Below are positions 7,780-15,655 of a DNA stretch of 16,727 nt, piece by piece. Position numbers and translations under genes: made by a program. The first letter of the stretch is position 1. Every line of letters begins with the position of its first letter. The notes under the pieces were generated by a model. The model was not told where the DNA came from and searched no databases. It saw only the letters and a list, made by a program, of their open reading frames with translations. The stretch is from assembly GCA_030636065.1 (NCBI GenBank), contig DAOVXR010000007.1:1-16727 (forward strand). Direction: 5' to 3'. The stretch comes from Sedimentisphaerales bacterium (GTDB lineage: Bacteria; Planctomycetota; Phycisphaerae; Sedimentisphaerales; SM23-30).

Positions 7780-8277
7780 ATGGTTACGAAGTATCAAAGA
7801 GAATTTATGTTAGTGTTGATAATGGCCACTGTCTGCCTTGGCGGATGTCGCAGTATCGCGGTCAAGACCAATATAGTACCTGTGGAAGTGAACGTAGTGG
7901 GAATAAACAAATCGCAGTTCCCCTACTGGCAGGGCATGTCAATGGCAGCCTACTGGGAACCCGAAAACCAGGACCGCAAACAGGCCAAGAAAAATGGTTT
8001 TTTACACGAAATGCGATTCAGTCAGAGCGGCTCTCGCGAACTGGTACTTGCCCGAAACAACTCCATCTGGAAAAAGTGGAAAAAGAAGAAAACAGACTAT
8101 CTGTTTATTATGGCCAATCTGCCACCGGGTACCTATAAAGACCAAACCGGCAGCGCCGACAAAAGACGACTAATTATTCCCTATGAATGCTGGGGCAGGT
8201 TTCAGGGACGGACGGAAATTATAGTAGATGCCGGCGGTATCAGCAGTGCCAGTTTTAAGAAATGTGAGTTCCCGTAG
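7780..8277 (+). CDS. Small lipoprotein, TssJ-like (putative T6SS outer-membrane lipoprotein)
   Basis: This protein has 165 residues; AGGAG lies 6 nt before the ATG. The lipoprotein signal is textbook: FMLVLIMATVCLGGC with lipobox LGGC and Cys23, and Arg at +2, pointing to the outer membrane. The mature part is about 140 residues, the size of TssJ, and alternates predicted strands and loops (VPVEVNVVGINKSQF, RELVLARNNSIWKKW, DYLFIMANLPPGTY, RRLIIPYECWGRF, RTEIIVDAGGI). The order of strands, the IW..W block and the LPPG loop fit a TssJ-like transthyretin fold, which tethers TssM to the outer membrane. Similarity to classical TssJ is weak by eye and the call leans on size, lipidation and locus. 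It sits just before a giant inner-membrane protein with a large periplasmic part. Otherwise it is an unclassified lipoprotein. Confidence 0.55.
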   Translation: MVTKYQREFMLVLIMATVCLGGCRSIAVKTNIVPVEVNVVGINKSQFPYWQGMSMAAYWEPENQDRKQAKKNGFLHEMRFSQSGSRELVLARNNSIWKKWKKKKTDYLFIMANLPPGTYKDQTGSADKRRLIIPYECWGRFQGRTEIIVDAGGISSASFKKCEFP

Positions 8278-8286
8278 CAATCAATC

Positions 8287-8317
8287 AGTTGTGAGTGGTG
8301 AGTGGTGAGAAAGAGGG
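8287..8317. repeat. GTGGTGA heptamer repeat, copy 3
   Basis: CAGTTGTGAG leads into two heptamers and GAAAGAGGGA. The lead CAGTTGTGAG also matches the end of the pseudokinase gene (7434-7443), so the copy is longer than the heptamers alone. It lies 10 bp after the stop of the TssJ-like gene. Confidence 0.85.
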
Positions 8318-8326
8318 AAGGGCGGA

Positions 8327-8532
8327 TTCAACTCCCAAGTGTTACACCTCCATAAGTAATTGTTTTAGCAGACATTAAGAGCGAGAAAATTCGTTCGGGG
8401 CCCCAGACAGACAAATTGCCCCGACCCTCTGGCCGAAACGGCCCCAATTTGTCCGTCTGCCCAAACGATTTTTCTCTTAATGAATCATAAGGTTTCATTT
8501 GTAATCTGAATGTGTAACACTTGGGAGTTGAA
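8327..8532. mobile_element. 206-bp imperfect palindrome with perfect 21-bp terminal inverted repeats (MITE-like)
   Basis: The ends are exact inverted copies: 8327-8347 (TTCAACTCCCAAGTGTTACA then C) and 8512-8532. Inside, the arms keep pairing imperfectly: CATTAAGAG on the left matches CTCTTAATG on the right, and AGACAGACAAATTG matches CAATTTGTCCGTCT. The centre has a small perfect hairpin GGCCG-AAA-CGGCC (8431-8443). I find no transposase and no clear target duplication in the flanks. It could be a non-autonomous mobile element or a structured intercistronic RNA. Confidence 0.65.
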
Positions 8533-8560
8533 CTCACAGAGGAGAAGAAATGAGGAACCA

Positions 8561-8581
8561 ATGGCAAATAATAGAAAGTCG
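8561..8581. repeat. ATAATAGAAAGTCG dispersed repeat, copy 2
   Basis: It shares its last 15 bp (AATAATAGAAAGTCG) with 7606-7620. It lies about 33 bp before the giant gene and may overlap its promoter or leader. Confidence 0.75.
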
Positions 8582-8613
8582 GCTACTACGGGTCAGAATA
8601 GAGATTTAAATCG

Positions 8614-11600
8614 ATGACGAGTTATGGTGGTTATGAAACGGTAAGAGAGATTTCCCGCAGTGGGTTTGCGGCGGTCTATACTGCATGCGCCATAAAAGGC
8701 GACAAAAGTGAAAAATACGCTGTCAAGGTCTTTCAGTCGGGCGACGCCGTCTTCGACCAGAAACGATTGAACTCGGAAACCGAATTACTTCTGGAAAGTG
8801 CCCGCGAACAACAGAAGCTGACAACAAGTAACGCACAGCATTGGGCACCAATTCACGAGATCGGCTCGACCGACAAAGAAGCGTATTACGTTACCGATTA
8901 TTTCCCTCGTTCACTTCAACAGCTTATATACGGCCGAATCAAACTGCCCGCAGCGACCTTACACGCAATCGTTGACTCAATTGTCAAAGGGTTGCTGGAA
9001 CTAAAACATATAGCCAATCGTCCCCACGGCAATCTCAAAACCACCAATGTTTTCATCGCCGGCGAAGGTAATGTCGAACGGCTGAAAGTCGCATTAACCG
9101 ATCCCATTGCCGCCAGTAACATGGACAGTCGAAAAAGTCAGGCAGCCGATTTTCACGACCTCGGCGAGTTGATTTATCAGTTAGTTACGCATCGGCCGTT
9201 CAGTTCGGTGGGTGGATGGCCCATCCCGGACGGGCCTGAATGGACACGGCTGGGCAAACAAGCTCAAACGTGGCGGGCCTTGTGCAACCGGCTGCTTACA
9301 CCACACCTGGAACCGGAAGCATTGACGCTGGAGGACGTCGAGCAGAAATTGACGGAACTCCGCGTTAAAAAAACAAAAAAACTGACCGTGATTCTTGTGG
9401 CGATTACAGCGATCATCATTGCGGCAACAGTGGTTCTGATTACAAACAAAACACAAAAACCAGCGGAAATCGTCGGCCAGGATGAATGGGCCGCTCTGTG
9501 CTATGACTATCGAAACTGGATATGGCGATTGAAAGTCGATGACGCACTGCGCGACAGATTAAACAACATGAGTGCGGATGGATTTGTCCGTAAACGATTG
9601 CTCGACATTATAGATCAGGATAAACCGGAGGGAATAATTCTCAACCCTCAAAAAATGGTCATTACCAAATATGGCACATATCCTCCCGACGAACTGGCCA
9701 AAAAGTCCATCGAAGAAGTACTCGAAAAATCAGGCAGAAAAATGGCTCTGGCAGCTATCGAGCAAATCCGGAAAATCCGCGGGGCCTTCGGTAACGACTG
9801 GAAAATACCCGCTCAACTGCAAAAACGAGCGGAAAAATGGGCTGTCGAAGATGATGAGCAATTGAAAAACATCAAAACAACACTAAACGCCATATCAACT
9901 TCATTTCGTAACAAAATCAACCAGCCCAATCTGTCTGACCGTCAGGCACTATCGATCCCGATAGCACAAGTTCTACTAGCTCGTAATCTTTTGTTCGATC
10001 TGGGCAGCCAGCCTGAAATAGATAAGCTGGTTGGGCAGGCAATGAAAGCCATATCCTCGTCGCAAACTCTCGCCGAACTGTTCGAGCGTTACGATAAAAT
10101 TAAAGATAGTATTATTCAAAAGATCGAAAAACCGGGCGATTGGCTGCGTAACATCAGAGAACTTCGATTCGCCTCCGGAGCCGTTAATAAACTATGGGTG
10201 AAAAACAGGGACGGAATCGTCAGCGACATTACCGCCGACCAACTCAGGAAAGACCCCAGTCGATACGGCCAGGTAAGAAGAAAAATCGAGAAGATCAGAG
10301 AGTTTCTCAATGGCGTCGATGACCCATGCGACCTGCCGAAAAGAATATCGAAATACGCGAAAGGAAAAATTGATCGGGATTGGTATGCCTTGTTATATCA
10401 AAAAATAATAAAAAAGAGAGAGGAAACATTACAAACGCTCGTTCGGGAAATACCATGGAATAACGATACGTTCCTGCCGAAAATTGAAATAGCCGCCCTG
10501 AAAACAGGGGCCGGATGGACAGAACAGGCCGGTAATTTCAAAAACTGGCATACCGGAATTACCGGGTTATTTATCGAGTACTCAACCATCAAATCAAAAT
10601 TGGACGTCTTTGAATTACAGGTGGAAAAACCAGCAGGGGCAGATGAACTGCTGAAAGAGGCGGATTTAAAATTAACGTTCAGACCGGTCAATGACCTCCT
10701 GAAAAACATCGCAGGCATAAAAAGCGAAACCGACCGGCAAAAACTGGCACTCTCGGCCGACAAAGCCGGTCAGGAGCCTGTGCTGAATTATGCCGCGTGG
10801 GGGAGACTGGGTGAGCTTGAGAACCCGCCGTGGCCACATACACTCGCAGAACTTGAGCAGGATACCAATGTACAAACGCGTTTGAAACGAATTTTCCGGA
10901 ATAAATTCGCGGCATCAAACGAGGACCGCCTCAAATCGCTACAGCAGGAACTGGATAAACAGGGTACACTCCGCAAAATCGTCTTTAACCGGGAACAAAT
11001 AAAGCCTTACCAGACAAAAATCGCCGGCTATATATCAAACCTGCCGGATGAGACAATACTCAGGGATTTCGGTGCTTATATAAATCGGCTCAAAGACCAG
11101 ACACAAAACTTGCCGCCCGCGGAATGCCTGACAATACTCAAAAAGAATATCGAATTGGCCGTACAGTTAGAGCAATTCCTGATCCGGGACTGGCCGGACA
11201 TTCAACATCAACTTTTCATTAAGGAAAGCGAAGTATATAAAGACTTCCCCGGATCGGCTGCTTATGAAACATACAAACAATGGCTGTCCGAAGTTAAGAA
11301 TTATAAAATCATCGCCGACCCGCGCGAGCAATGGCCCGAACTGCTCAATAAACTCGCAAAAGACATCGAACGTATGCCGTCCGATCTTCGTAGGGACCGA
11401 ACGGAAAAGTTCGATGGGTTAAAGGCGGAGATTGCCAAAGTTCAAAACAAAACAACACTACCAGCCATCGAAATGAATCGCGAGCGTATCGTTGCCGCCG
11501 ATGAGCAATTAAAGAAATTTCAGAAAACCCTGGTTCCCGACCAGGATTATGTTAATCGCTTCAAGGAAAAAACAGCAAAGGGCGAAGGTGTGCCCCCCTG

Positions 11601-14600
11601 CTTTAAGAATATATGGTCGAAAATCAGCGCAAACGCCCAAAAGGTAAAAGCCGATCACTACTTTTATGAAGTAGAGTACAAAGTAGATCAAATCAAAGAA
11701 AAATTGTCTCAGTATGTTACGGATATTTTTCCCGTTATCAGCGTGGAACCGATAGCCGACAAAAACTGGATTAAGACATTGGCCAAGCTACCGGCAAGCC
11801 ATCGACAACAGTGTCTTAACGAACTTGCCGAGGCTCTTTCTCAGACGCAAATATGGGTTGGAGGATACCCAAATCTCCAGGATAATAATTTTATAGCTGT
11901 GCTGGACCGGCTAAAGGAAAAATATCAGAAATGGTCGAGCCTGAATAATCTTATCTCTGATTTCAACAGAATTGAAGACCGACTCAACGCGTTTTATCCT
12001 TTAACTGAAATAAAACTAAAGGACGACAAAACAGCGATTGAAGCCTTCGGCCATTGGCAACAACATGACTTGTCGGCTGAACAGGCGGTGAAAAACAGTT
12101 TAAGCGGAATCGTCAACCTGATTAACGACCTGCGAAAAATCAAAAGCATTGCCCGCACAGACCTTGCAAAAACTCCCGGCCTGGCCAAAACCAGGTCCGC
12201 TGTGGCATACGCCGCCTGGCGGCAATTGGCGGAGCTTAGCGAGCCAGTCTGGCCCCAGACACAGGATGAATTAGACCAAGATGATAAAACCCGCCGAAAA
12301 TTGGCAAATATCGTCGAAAACACTGTTGCTCAGGCCCCCCGAAAACAGGAATTGCTCCTGGAACTGCAAAAAGAAGCTCAACGCCGCAAACAAGTATATC
12401 TAAAGGCGGAAATCGGACGCTGCCGGGAAATCATCACTCTGGAAGCCCAAAAACATAAAGACAAGGTCTTGACCAAGTTTGGCAATTTCGCCGACGATGA
12501 ATTGAAAAATAACGCTCAACTCGAAGAGCTGAAAAACACGGCTATGGAACTTCGAAAATTTCTTCAGGGCGATTGGCAACAAGTCGAACAGAACGAACTC
12601 AAAAAAAGCCTGAAACAAACACCGGCCGACAGCATATCATCGGCCACTTTTCGTAACTGGACAGAAGTAGCCGACGGTTGCGTCCGGCTGGAACCTGACC
12701 CGCGAAAGTCGGTCGATTGGGATGCCGGGATAAGCGACATTAATAAGCTGCTTGAAAAACTGATTTCATTCAGGCCGCAAAGAGCCGCTGAATTACGTAG
12801 GGAGCTTACTTCCTGGAAAGACGAACAATTAACCACAGTCCGGCAAAAACCGGCTATCCGAAAAAACAGCAAGGAACTCGAAAAACTCGTCGGCAATAAT
12901 AAGAACTGGCTGAAAAGTCATAAACTCAAGGTTCTGAAAGAACTGGAAACGCCAACCGAATGGCGCAACCGTATCCAAAAACACACAATAGTAACCACAT
13001 CAGAAACTATAAAAAAAGAATGGATCAGACAGCGAGACGATTTACTCGGCAAGGTAACGGTTGCGGAGCTTGAAAAAGATGACTGGAAGCTCTATTTCAA
13101 GATACGATCAGAAATGGATAATTATGAATCATTTCTTACCGAACTGGACGATGAAAACAGGTTTCCGAAAAGTTTGCCGGTGAATGACATTCCTGAACGC
13201 GTCATCAAAAAGCCGTGGTTCGCTAATATTAAAAAGGCAATGGCAACAGAAAGAGAAAATACTTTCAAAAAGGCGTTTGGTCTGGCTTCCAAAGACAATG
13301 GTGCTTCGACCGCCGCGGATCAGGCCATCCAAAAATTAAGTGACACTTACCGCAAAAACCGGAAAGACTCCGTACAACTGGTAATCGCTTTCTCAGACAT
13401 CGAAGATTATCTTAATCTTGCCTATCAGCCTGACGAAATTCCCTCTGGCGCATTAGAGACAGAGACAATACGTAGTCTGTACAACAAACAGAAAAAATAT
13501 GATATTTACCCAACGCTAAAAAGCGAATTTTCGCTAATCACAAACCGCATAGGCAAACTTTTACAGGTTGAAGCGGAAAAGAGCAAACAGCAAATAACCC
13601 AAACAGCCCAAAAAATAACAAAGCGCCCCAGCGATTATCATCCGGAGATAATTATCGCCGTTTGGAATAGTCTGAAGAAAGTTACCGGTCCGATCTCACT
13701 TACGGAATTGACGCTGGCTCGGAACATACGCAGGGCAGTAGCCGAGCTAATCAACAATAGATTGCCCCAGGGCGACCGAAAAAATGCACTCATGCAAACA
13801 TTCAAGCAGGAAGGCCCTCGCCGCTGGGAATATTATTTCAACAACCTCAGTAAGCCCGAAAAAATCGAGGACAATATAAGTAAAGCCATTGACCTGATGA
13901 ACGATTTTAATGTCGATGTCGAACAGTTGAAAACAACACAGGCAAAATACAACATTTATCTATACCGACAAACAAGCGAGGTAATCCCCGCACTCACCAA
14001 GGAGTCAAAGGCGAAAGATGAGATAAAACGGATAAAAGAAAATATAAACAGTATCTTTCTTCGTCAGGCCCAGTCGCCGGAAACCATAAACAAGCTATTG
14101 ATCGACCTTGATAAATTACTGGCGGACGACAGTGGCGCCCAACTTGCCAAAAGCCTGACACAAATCGGCCCGGCCAAAAGAGACCAAAACTGGCGGAGCG
14201 TTCCGTCAGCCGATATGAACACCGTTACATTTACATGGCAGGATAAAGGTTATGATCTCATATTCGAACGGATACAGGGCGCCGGTTATATGTGTACCAC
14301 GGAAGTATCCCTGAGATTGTTCCGTGATGTTATGCTTTCTCACCGGAAAGGTACGGAATTCAAAAAATTGCTCCCGAAGAACCAAAGTGAAGTATCGGGT
14401 AAAAATATGACTGAACGGCCCTGGGGATGGCGATGGTCCGGGGCAGGCATAATTCATTCCAACGACGCGACATGGCTGCCGTGGTTTAACCACACGATTA
14501 TCAGGAGTAATCCAATATATCGACAACAGGGCTATATTACCAAAGATGAGCTTTTCAATGAGTCCGCAAGGAGCCGGTTGAGGGTTCTCAAGCCTTCTCT

Positions 14601-15297
14601 GGATCATCCCATGCAGAATATTTCACTGGCAGGGGCGGCTTATTTCGCTGACCTGCTCGGCTGTCGCCTGCCCACAACAACCGAATGGCAGTGTGCTTAC
14701 CGGGAGATGCCCGACTTCCCGGATGACTGCTGGAACCTGCGGGATCAGACCTGGCGAGAGCATCAGCAGCATTTGTTTGGAATTCAAGACAAAATGGCAC
14801 AAAAAAGGATGACCCCTTTCGTACCCTGGCCCGATACCGGTATTTTTCGGCCTGGACGAAAACGCGGAAAAAACGCTGTTGTGAATATACAAAGCAACGA
14901 TGGTGTTTTATGGTTTAAGAAGGTAACCGACGACATCGACAAAGACAGAACGTATAAATTTCATCATCTGGTGGGAAACGTGGCGGAATTTGTCTGCGAA
15001 GACGCCGACAGCCTCGATAAAAAAATCGAAGCTCCTTTTACGAATGCCGACGAAGTAAAAAACTTTCTGACACATGGAAACTATTATGTTATTGGCGGCT
15101 CGGCCTTGTCGGCGCCGGAATCGACAAAAACCACGCCCTATAAAGTGCCTTACAAAACAAGCAAGCCGAAAGAACTGTATTCAGACGTCGGGTTCCGGTT
15201 GGCCTTTAGCTCGCCGCACAGGAAGCTGTCCGAGGAGTTGTTGGGCCTTCTGAGAAGGTCTTATATCTTAGAGAGTAGAGAGTGGGAGAAGAATTGA
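8614..15297 (+). CDS. Giant pseudokinase - single TM - helical repeat - SUMF1-like protein (2227 aa)
   Basis: Residues 1-245 form a Ser/Thr kinase fold. K38 (YAVKVF) and N145 are kept, but the glycine loop is degenerate (S14, S16, A19 where Gly is expected), HRD reads HGN (138-140, catalytic Asp replaced by Asn) and DFG reads DPI (163-165). It is therefore probably a pseudokinase. Residues 257-277 are one membrane helix after KKTKK, which places the kinase in the cytosol and the rest in the periplasm. Residues ~290-1870 are charged and helical, with three diverged units of ~440-480 residues plus a partial fourth (marker Trp 292, 729, 1202, 1684). Residues ~1880-2210 are a SUMF1/FGE-type domain: TTEVSLRLF, GCRLPTTTEW (2016-2025), LVGNVAEFV (2119-2127), IGGS (2160-2163), VGFRLAF (2192-2198). 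The cysteines that follow GGS in true FGE are absent. The start has a weak ribosome site. The protein may link cytosol and outer membrane beside the TssJ-like lipoprotein, but this role is inferred. Confidence 0.85.
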   Translation: MTSYGGYETVREISRSGFAAVYTACAIKGDKSEKYAVKVFQSGDAVFDQKRLNSETELLLESAREQQKLTTSNAQHWAPIHEIGSTDKEAYYVTDYFPRSLQQLIYGRIKLPAATLHAIVDSIVKGLLELKHIANRPHGNLKTTNVFIAGEGNVERLKVALTDPIAASNMDSRKSQAADFHDLGELIYQLVTHRPFSSVGGWPIPDGPEWTRLGKQAQTWRALCNRLLTPHLEPEALTLEDVEQKLTELRVKKTKKLTVILVAITAIIIAATVVLITNKTQKPAEIVGQDEWAALCYDYRNWIWRLKVDDALRDRLNNMSADGFVRKRLLDIIDQDKPEGIILNPQKMVITKYGTYPPDELAKKSIEEVLEKSGRKMALAAIEQIRKIRGAFGNDWKIPAQLQKRAEKWAVEDDEQLKNIKTTLNAISTSFRNKINQPNLSDRQALSIPIAQVLLARNLLFDLGSQPEIDKLVGQAMKAISSSQTLAELFERYDKIKDSIIQKIEKPGDWLRNIRELRFASGAVNKLWVKNRDGIVSDITADQLRKDPSRYGQVRRKIEKIREFLNGVDDPCDLPKRISKYAKGKIDRDWYALLYQKIIKKREETLQTLVREIPWNNDTFLPKIEIAALKTGAGWTEQAGNFKNWHTGITGLFIEYSTIKSKLDVFELQVEKPAGADELLKEADLKLTFRPVNDLLKNIAGIKSETDRQKLALSADKAGQEPVLNYAAWGRLGELENPPWPHTLAELEQDTNVQTRLKRIFRNKFAASNEDRLKSLQQELDKQGTLRKIVFNREQIKPYQTKIAGYISNLPDETILRDFGAYINRLKDQTQNLPPAECLTILKKNIELAVQLEQFLIRDWPDIQHQLFIKESEVYKDFPGSAAYETYKQWLSEVKNYKIIADPREQWPELLNKLAKDIERMPSDLRRDRTEKFDGLKAEIAKVQNKTTLPAIEMNRERIVAADEQLKKFQKTLVPDQDYVNRFKEKTAKGEGVPPCFKNIWSKISANAQKVKADHYFYEVEYKVDQIKEKLSQYVTDIFPVISVEPIADKNWIKTLAKLPASHRQQCLNELAEALSQTQIWVGGYPNLQDNNFIAVLDRLKEKYQKWSSLNNLISDFNRIEDRLNAFYPLTEIKLKDDKTAIEAFGHWQQHDLSAEQAVKNSLSGIVNLINDLRKIKSIARTDLAKTPGLAKTRSAVAYAAWRQLAELSEPVWPQTQDELDQDDKTRRKLANIVENTVAQAPRKQELLLELQKEAQRRKQVYLKAEIGRCREIITLEAQKHKDKVLTKFGNFADDELKNNAQLEELKNTAMELRKFLQGDWQQVEQNELKKSLKQTPADSISSATFRNWTEVADGCVRLEPDPRKSVDWDAGISDINKLLEKLISFRPQRAAELRRELTSWKDEQLTTVRQKPAIRKNSKELEKLVGNNKNWLKSHKLKVLKELETPTEWRNRIQKHTIVTTSETIKKEWIRQRDDLLGKVTVAELEKDDWKLYFKIRSEMDNYESFLTELDDENRFPKSLPVNDIPERVIKKPWFANIKKAMATERENTFKKAFGLASKDNGASTAADQAIQKLSDTYRKNRKDSVQLVIAFSDIEDYLNLAYQPDEIPSGALETETIRSLYNKQKKYDIYPTLKSEFSLITNRIGKLLQVEAEKSKQQITQTAQKITKRPSDYHPEIIIAVWNSLKKVTGPISLTELTLARNIRRAVAELINNRLPQGDRKNALMQTFKQEGPRRWEYYFNNLSKPEKIEDNISKAIDLMNDFNVDVEQLKTTQAKYNIYLYRQTSEVIPALTKESKAKDEIKRIKENINSIFLRQAQSPETINKLLIDLDKLLADDSGAQLAKSLTQIGPAKRDQNWRSVPSADMNTVTFTWQDKGYDLIFERIQGAGYMCTTEVSLRLFRDVMLSHRKGTEFKKLLPKNQSEVSGKNMTERPWGWRWSGAGIIHSNDATWLPWFNHTIIRSNPIYRQQGYITKDELFNESARSRLRVLKPSLDHPMQNISLAGAAYFADLLGCRLPTTTEWQCAYREMPDFPDDCWNLRDQTWREHQQHLFGIQDKMAQKRMTPFVPWPDTGIFRPGRKRGKNAVVNIQSNDGVLWFKKVTDDIDKDRTYKFHHLVGNVAEFVCEDADSLDKKIEAPFTNADEVKNFLTHGNYYVIGGSALSAPESTKTTPYKVPYKTSKPKELYSDVGFRLAFSSPHRKLSEELLGLLRRSYILESREWEKN

Positions 15298-15336
15298 ACA
15301 TCGAACGTTCAACATTCAACATCGAACGTCGAATTA
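15296..15336. repeat. GAACGTTCAAC-type degenerate repeat, copy 2
   Basis: It reads GAACATCGAACGTTCAACAT and onward to CGAATTAA, and is related to 7514-7548. It overlaps the last two bases of the giant gene's TGA stop, so again a repeat abuts a stop codon. Confidence 0.8.
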
Positions 15337-15370
15337 AAGAAATATTGAATAAAGAAAGAGAAGGCCGCGC

Positions 15371-15390
15371 GGGGTAAGACCCCACTTTAC
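15371..15390 (-). repeat. REP-like hairpin with TAC tail (weaker)
   Basis: A 5-bp stem GGGGT/ACCCC with AAG loop (15371-15383) is followed after 4 nt by TTTAC. The architecture is like the units at 5438, 7668 and 15495, but the stem is shorter and the tail is offset. Confidence 0.5.
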
Positions 15391-15443
15391 AAAACTAATG
15401 ACGAATTAAGAAATCAGAATGAGGAATTAATAACGAAGTCCGA

Positions 15444-15464
15444 ATGACGAATAATGGAAAGTTG
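15444..15464. repeat. ATAATAGAAAGTCG dispersed repeat, copy 3 (diverged)
   Basis: It reads ATGACGAATAATGGAAAGTT then G and differs from the 7600 copy at a few positions. It is preceded by strings such as GAATGAGGAATTAATAACGA that look like degenerate forms of the same family. Confidence 0.65.
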
Positions 15465-15494
15465 CCATTGTCTTGGACAGTTACAAAAAAAATA

Positions 15495-15515
15495 GTGCGA
15501 TACATCGCACCCTAC
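15495..15515 (-). repeat. REP-like hairpin with CTAC tail
   Basis: A 6-bp stem GTGCGA/TCGCAC with TACA loop (15495-15510) is followed by CCTAC. On the minus strand it reads GTAGG then hairpin. The stem sequence differs from the other units but is fully paired. Confidence 0.7.
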
Positions 15516-15546
15516 TTAACTGTGGTGAGGAAGGTCGATTTTCCAT

Positions 15547-15655
15547 CAAAACCAGTTGACTTTGCGGCTAAGTCGATTTACTTTATGGCTGCGCACGCTA
15601 CGGAACGGCAAAACCAACTTGATTTGTGGATAAGTCAATTTACTTAACGGCTGGG
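15547..15655 (+). repeat. Diverged 47-bp direct repeat, period 62 bp
   Basis: The copies at 15547-15593 and 15609-15655 align without gaps at 36 of 47 positions. They share CAAAACCA at the start, TAAGTC.ATTTACTT in the middle and GGCTG near the end. The origin is unknown; it may be a decayed mobile or cassette-associated repeat. Confidence 0.65.

Larger units (their letters stand above)
8278..8613 (+). other. Gene-free spacer (336 bp) dominated by a long palindrome
   Basis: It contains the third heptamer repeat, the 206-bp palindromic element and an ATAATAGAAAGTCG repeat. No strong ribosome binding site precedes the ATG at 8614; the best is a weak AGAG at 8600. An open frame on the minus strand inside the palindrome has no recognisable protein features. 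Confidence 0.7.

Noticed and set aside
7749..8138. Plus-strand open frame overlapping the TssJ-like gene
   Set aside because: The other frame has a strong AGGAG, a clean lipoprotein signal and strand-like periodicity; this one has none.
8328..8567. Minus-strand open frame inside the palindrome
   Set aside because: It lies in a repeat element and has no recognisable protein features.
8614..9350. Active Ser/Thr kinase (PpkA-type) annotation for the giant's N-terminus
   Set aside because: The catalytic Asp of HRD is Asn, DFG is DPI and the glycine loop is lost, so an active-kinase name would overstate the evidence.
15444..15647. 67-codon open frame before the HNH gene
   Set aside because: It starts inside a dispersed repeat, covers REP-like and direct repeats, and lacks a ribosome site.
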